Positions 6,610 through 7,728 of a stretch of DNA of 7,728 nt are shown one piece after another (position 1 is the stretch's first letter; every line of letters begins with the position of its first letter). The notes under the pieces are model-generated. The model had not been told where the DNA came from, did no database searches, and was given only the letters and a program-made list of their open reading frames with translations. A program made the position numbers and the translations under genes. The stretch spans positions 1 through 7,728 of the forward strand of contig JBBAFS010000074.1 in assembly GCA_041655255.1 (NCBI GenBank), in the 5' to 3' direction. The stretch is from JBBAFS01 sp041655255 (GTDB taxonomy: Bacteria > Spirochaetota > Spirochaetia > Sphaerochaetales > Sphaerochaetaceae).

Positions 6610-6632
6610 AGGAACTAAAGAGGAGACATTAT

Positions 6633-7658
6633 ATGTATCAAGCAGATAACAATCGTTATAAAACTATGAAGTACAATAGAACTGGTAACAGTGGATTGAA
6701 ACTTCCTGCAGTAAGTTTAGGGTTATGGCACAATTTTGGAGATACAGTCGCCCTAGAGAAGATGAAAGAGATGCTCTTTAGTGCATTTGATTTGGGAATT
6801 ACCCATTTTGATTTAGCCAATAACTACGGTCCTCCAGCAGGTAGTGCTGAGATTAACTTTGGACGTATCTTACACAATGAACTCAAAGGGTATCGCGATG
6901 AACTGATAATCTCCACCAAAGCTGGTTATGATATGTGGGAAGGTCCTTATGGAGAGTGGGGTAGTAGAAAATATCTTACTGCGTCACTTGATCAAAGTTT
7001 GAAGCGAATGGGCTTAGAGTATGTCGATATCTTCTACTCTCACCGCTACGATCCCGATACACCGTTAGAAGAGACCATGAGTGCTTTAGAGAGTGCCTAC
7101 AAACAAGGTAAAGCGTTGTATGTAGGAATCTCTTCTTACTCTGCACAAAAGACTAAAGAGGCCTATGAGATTCTTAAAAAGAGAGGAGTACCTCTATTAA
7201 TTCACCAACCTTCGTATTCGATGTTCAATAGATGGGTCGAAGAAGATCTTTTAGATACACTAGGAAAACTTGAAGTGGGGAGTATCTGTTTTAGCCCATT
7301 AGCTCAAGGACTTCTTAGTGATAAATACCTTCACGGCATCCCTCACGGAAGTAGAGCTGAATTAAACTACTTCTTACAACAAAAGATGATTACCCCCGAA
7401 TTACTCACTCGTGTATCACACCTTAATGAGATTGCCCAAAGACGAGGACAATCGTTAGCTCAAATGGCCCTTTCTTGGGTGTTGAGAAAAAAAGAGGTTA
7501 CCAGTGTTCTTGTTGGAGCTTCCTCAGTAGAGCAAATTAAAGAGAATGTGGGTGCATTAGAGCAACTCTCTTTCACCAAAGAGGAGTTAGACGAAATAGA
7601 TCTTTATGCCATCGACGGATCTATTAATCTTTGGAAACAATCGAGCGATCATCGCTAG
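6633..7658 (+). CDS. yghZ: YghZ/Gpr-type aldo-keto reductase (L-glyceraldehyde 3-phosphate reductase)
   Basis: Cytoplasmic NADPH-dependent aldo-keto reductase of the AKR14 (Kv-beta-like) group. The E. coli homologue reduces L-glyceraldehyde 3-phosphate to sn-glycerol 3-phosphate and also acts on methylglyoxal. The 341-residue product aligns with E. coli YghZ (346) over its whole length, sharing long blocks such as LPAVSLGLWHNFG-like, FDLGITHFDLANNYGPP, DELIISTKAGYDMW and SLKRMGLEYVDIFYSHR. The catalytic tetrad is intact at D60, Y65, K96 and H137. The C-terminal cofactor region (SVLVGASSVEQIKENV, about 291-306) and the ending LWKQSSD also match. The start ATG has AGGAG 7 bases upstream and gives an N-terminus (MYQADNNRYKTMKYNR) in register with E. 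coli; the later ATG at 6666 would drop those residues. It is transcribed divergently from the transporter operon and shares its control region. Confidence 0.93.
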   Translation: MYQADNNRYKTMKYNRTGNSGLKLPAVSLGLWHNFGDTVALEKMKEMLFSAFDLGITHFDLANNYGPPAGSAEINFGRILHNELKGYRDELIISTKAGYDMWEGPYGEWGSRKYLTASLDQSLKRMGLEYVDIFYSHRYDPDTPLEETMSALESAYKQGKALYVGISSYSAQKTKEAYEILKKRGVPLLIHQPSYSMFNRWVEEDLLDTLGKLEVGSICFSPLAQGLLSDKYLHGIPHGSRAELNYFLQQKMITPELLTRVSHLNEIAQRRGQSLAQMALSWVLRKKEVTSVLVGASSVEQIKENVGALEQLSFTKEELDEIDLYAIDGSINLWKQSSDHR

Positions 7659-7674
7659 TGAGATGAAATTCAAT

Positions 7675-7697
7675 GGGGGTGTTTGCATAAACCCCCC
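7675..7697 (+). terminator. G/C-rich hairpin after the reductase gene, weak terminator
   Basis: GGGGG (7675-7679) and GTTT (7681-7684) pair with AAAC plus CCCCC (7689-7697) around a GCAT loop, with T7680 bulged. The hairpin begins 16 bases after the reductase stop, a normal place for a terminator. The bases after it (TATACTCTGG) are only partly T, so termination may be inefficient or Rho-assisted. The hairpin could also serve a convergent minus-strand gene lying beyond the edge. Confidence 0.4.
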
Positions 7698-7728
7698 TAT
7701 ACTCTGGTGGAACAAGTGCAGCAAGGCG

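Noticed and set aside
7698..7703. TATACT as a -10 element for a downstream gene
   Set aside because: No acceptable -35 at 16-18 bases upstream, where the sequence is a run of G; kept only as the weak tail of the hairpin.
7663..7728. Short plus-strand frame MKFNGGVCINPP open to the right edge
   Set aside because: No convincing ribosome site, runs through the hairpin, and its composition is not protein-like.

Overview
The window is a bacterial chromosomal segment of low to moderate G+C (roughly 40% by eye). It is densely coded: five protein genes, two short intergenic control regions, and no RNA genes, mobile elements or CRISPR repeats that I can see. Four genes lie on the minus strand and one on the plus strand. 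The pyruvate dehydrogenase genes are of the homodimeric-E1 type best known from Gammaproteobacteria. The other features (a GPH/MelB-type transporter overlapping a long PlsC-like acyltransferase, and a TTG start) made me think of a host-associated or fermentative spirochaete. That placement is a guess from gene character, not a demonstrated assignment.

Layout, left to right: aceF (dihydrolipoyl acetyltransferase, E2) occupies 1-1064 on the minus strand and is cut by the left window edge. aceE (pyruvate dehydrogenase E1, 890 residues) lies upstream of it at 1077-3749, with only 12 bases between the two. A 128-base control region (3750-3877) follows. It holds a perfect 17-bp palindrome over a candidate promoter, and a hairpin next to the aceE ribosome binding site. 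Next come a PlsC-family acyltransferase (3878-5194) and a 12-helix GPH-family transporter (5187-6503), which overlap by 8 bases and are presumably co-transcribed. A 129-base divergent control region (6504-6632) carries back-to-back candidate promoters, each coinciding with an inverted repeat. The plus-strand gene at 6633-7658 is a close relative of E. coli YghZ/Gpr, an aldo-keto reductase. The window ends in a G/C hairpin with only a weak U-tail.

How the genes may work together: aceE-aceF make the first two enzymes of pyruvate to acetyl-CoA conversion, and the third (lipoamide dehydrogenase) is expected past the left edge. The transporter-acyltransferase pair is the most interesting part. A MelB-fold transporter translationally coupled to a lysophospholipid-type acyltransferase recalls the LplT/Aas lysophospholipid uptake-and-repair logic, with a transporter from the family that includes animal MFSD2A. 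The divergent reductase, if it works like YghZ, makes sn-glycerol 3-phosphate, the phospholipid backbone, so a lipid-centred module is plausible. A sugar-uptake role for the transporter remains the conservative alternative.
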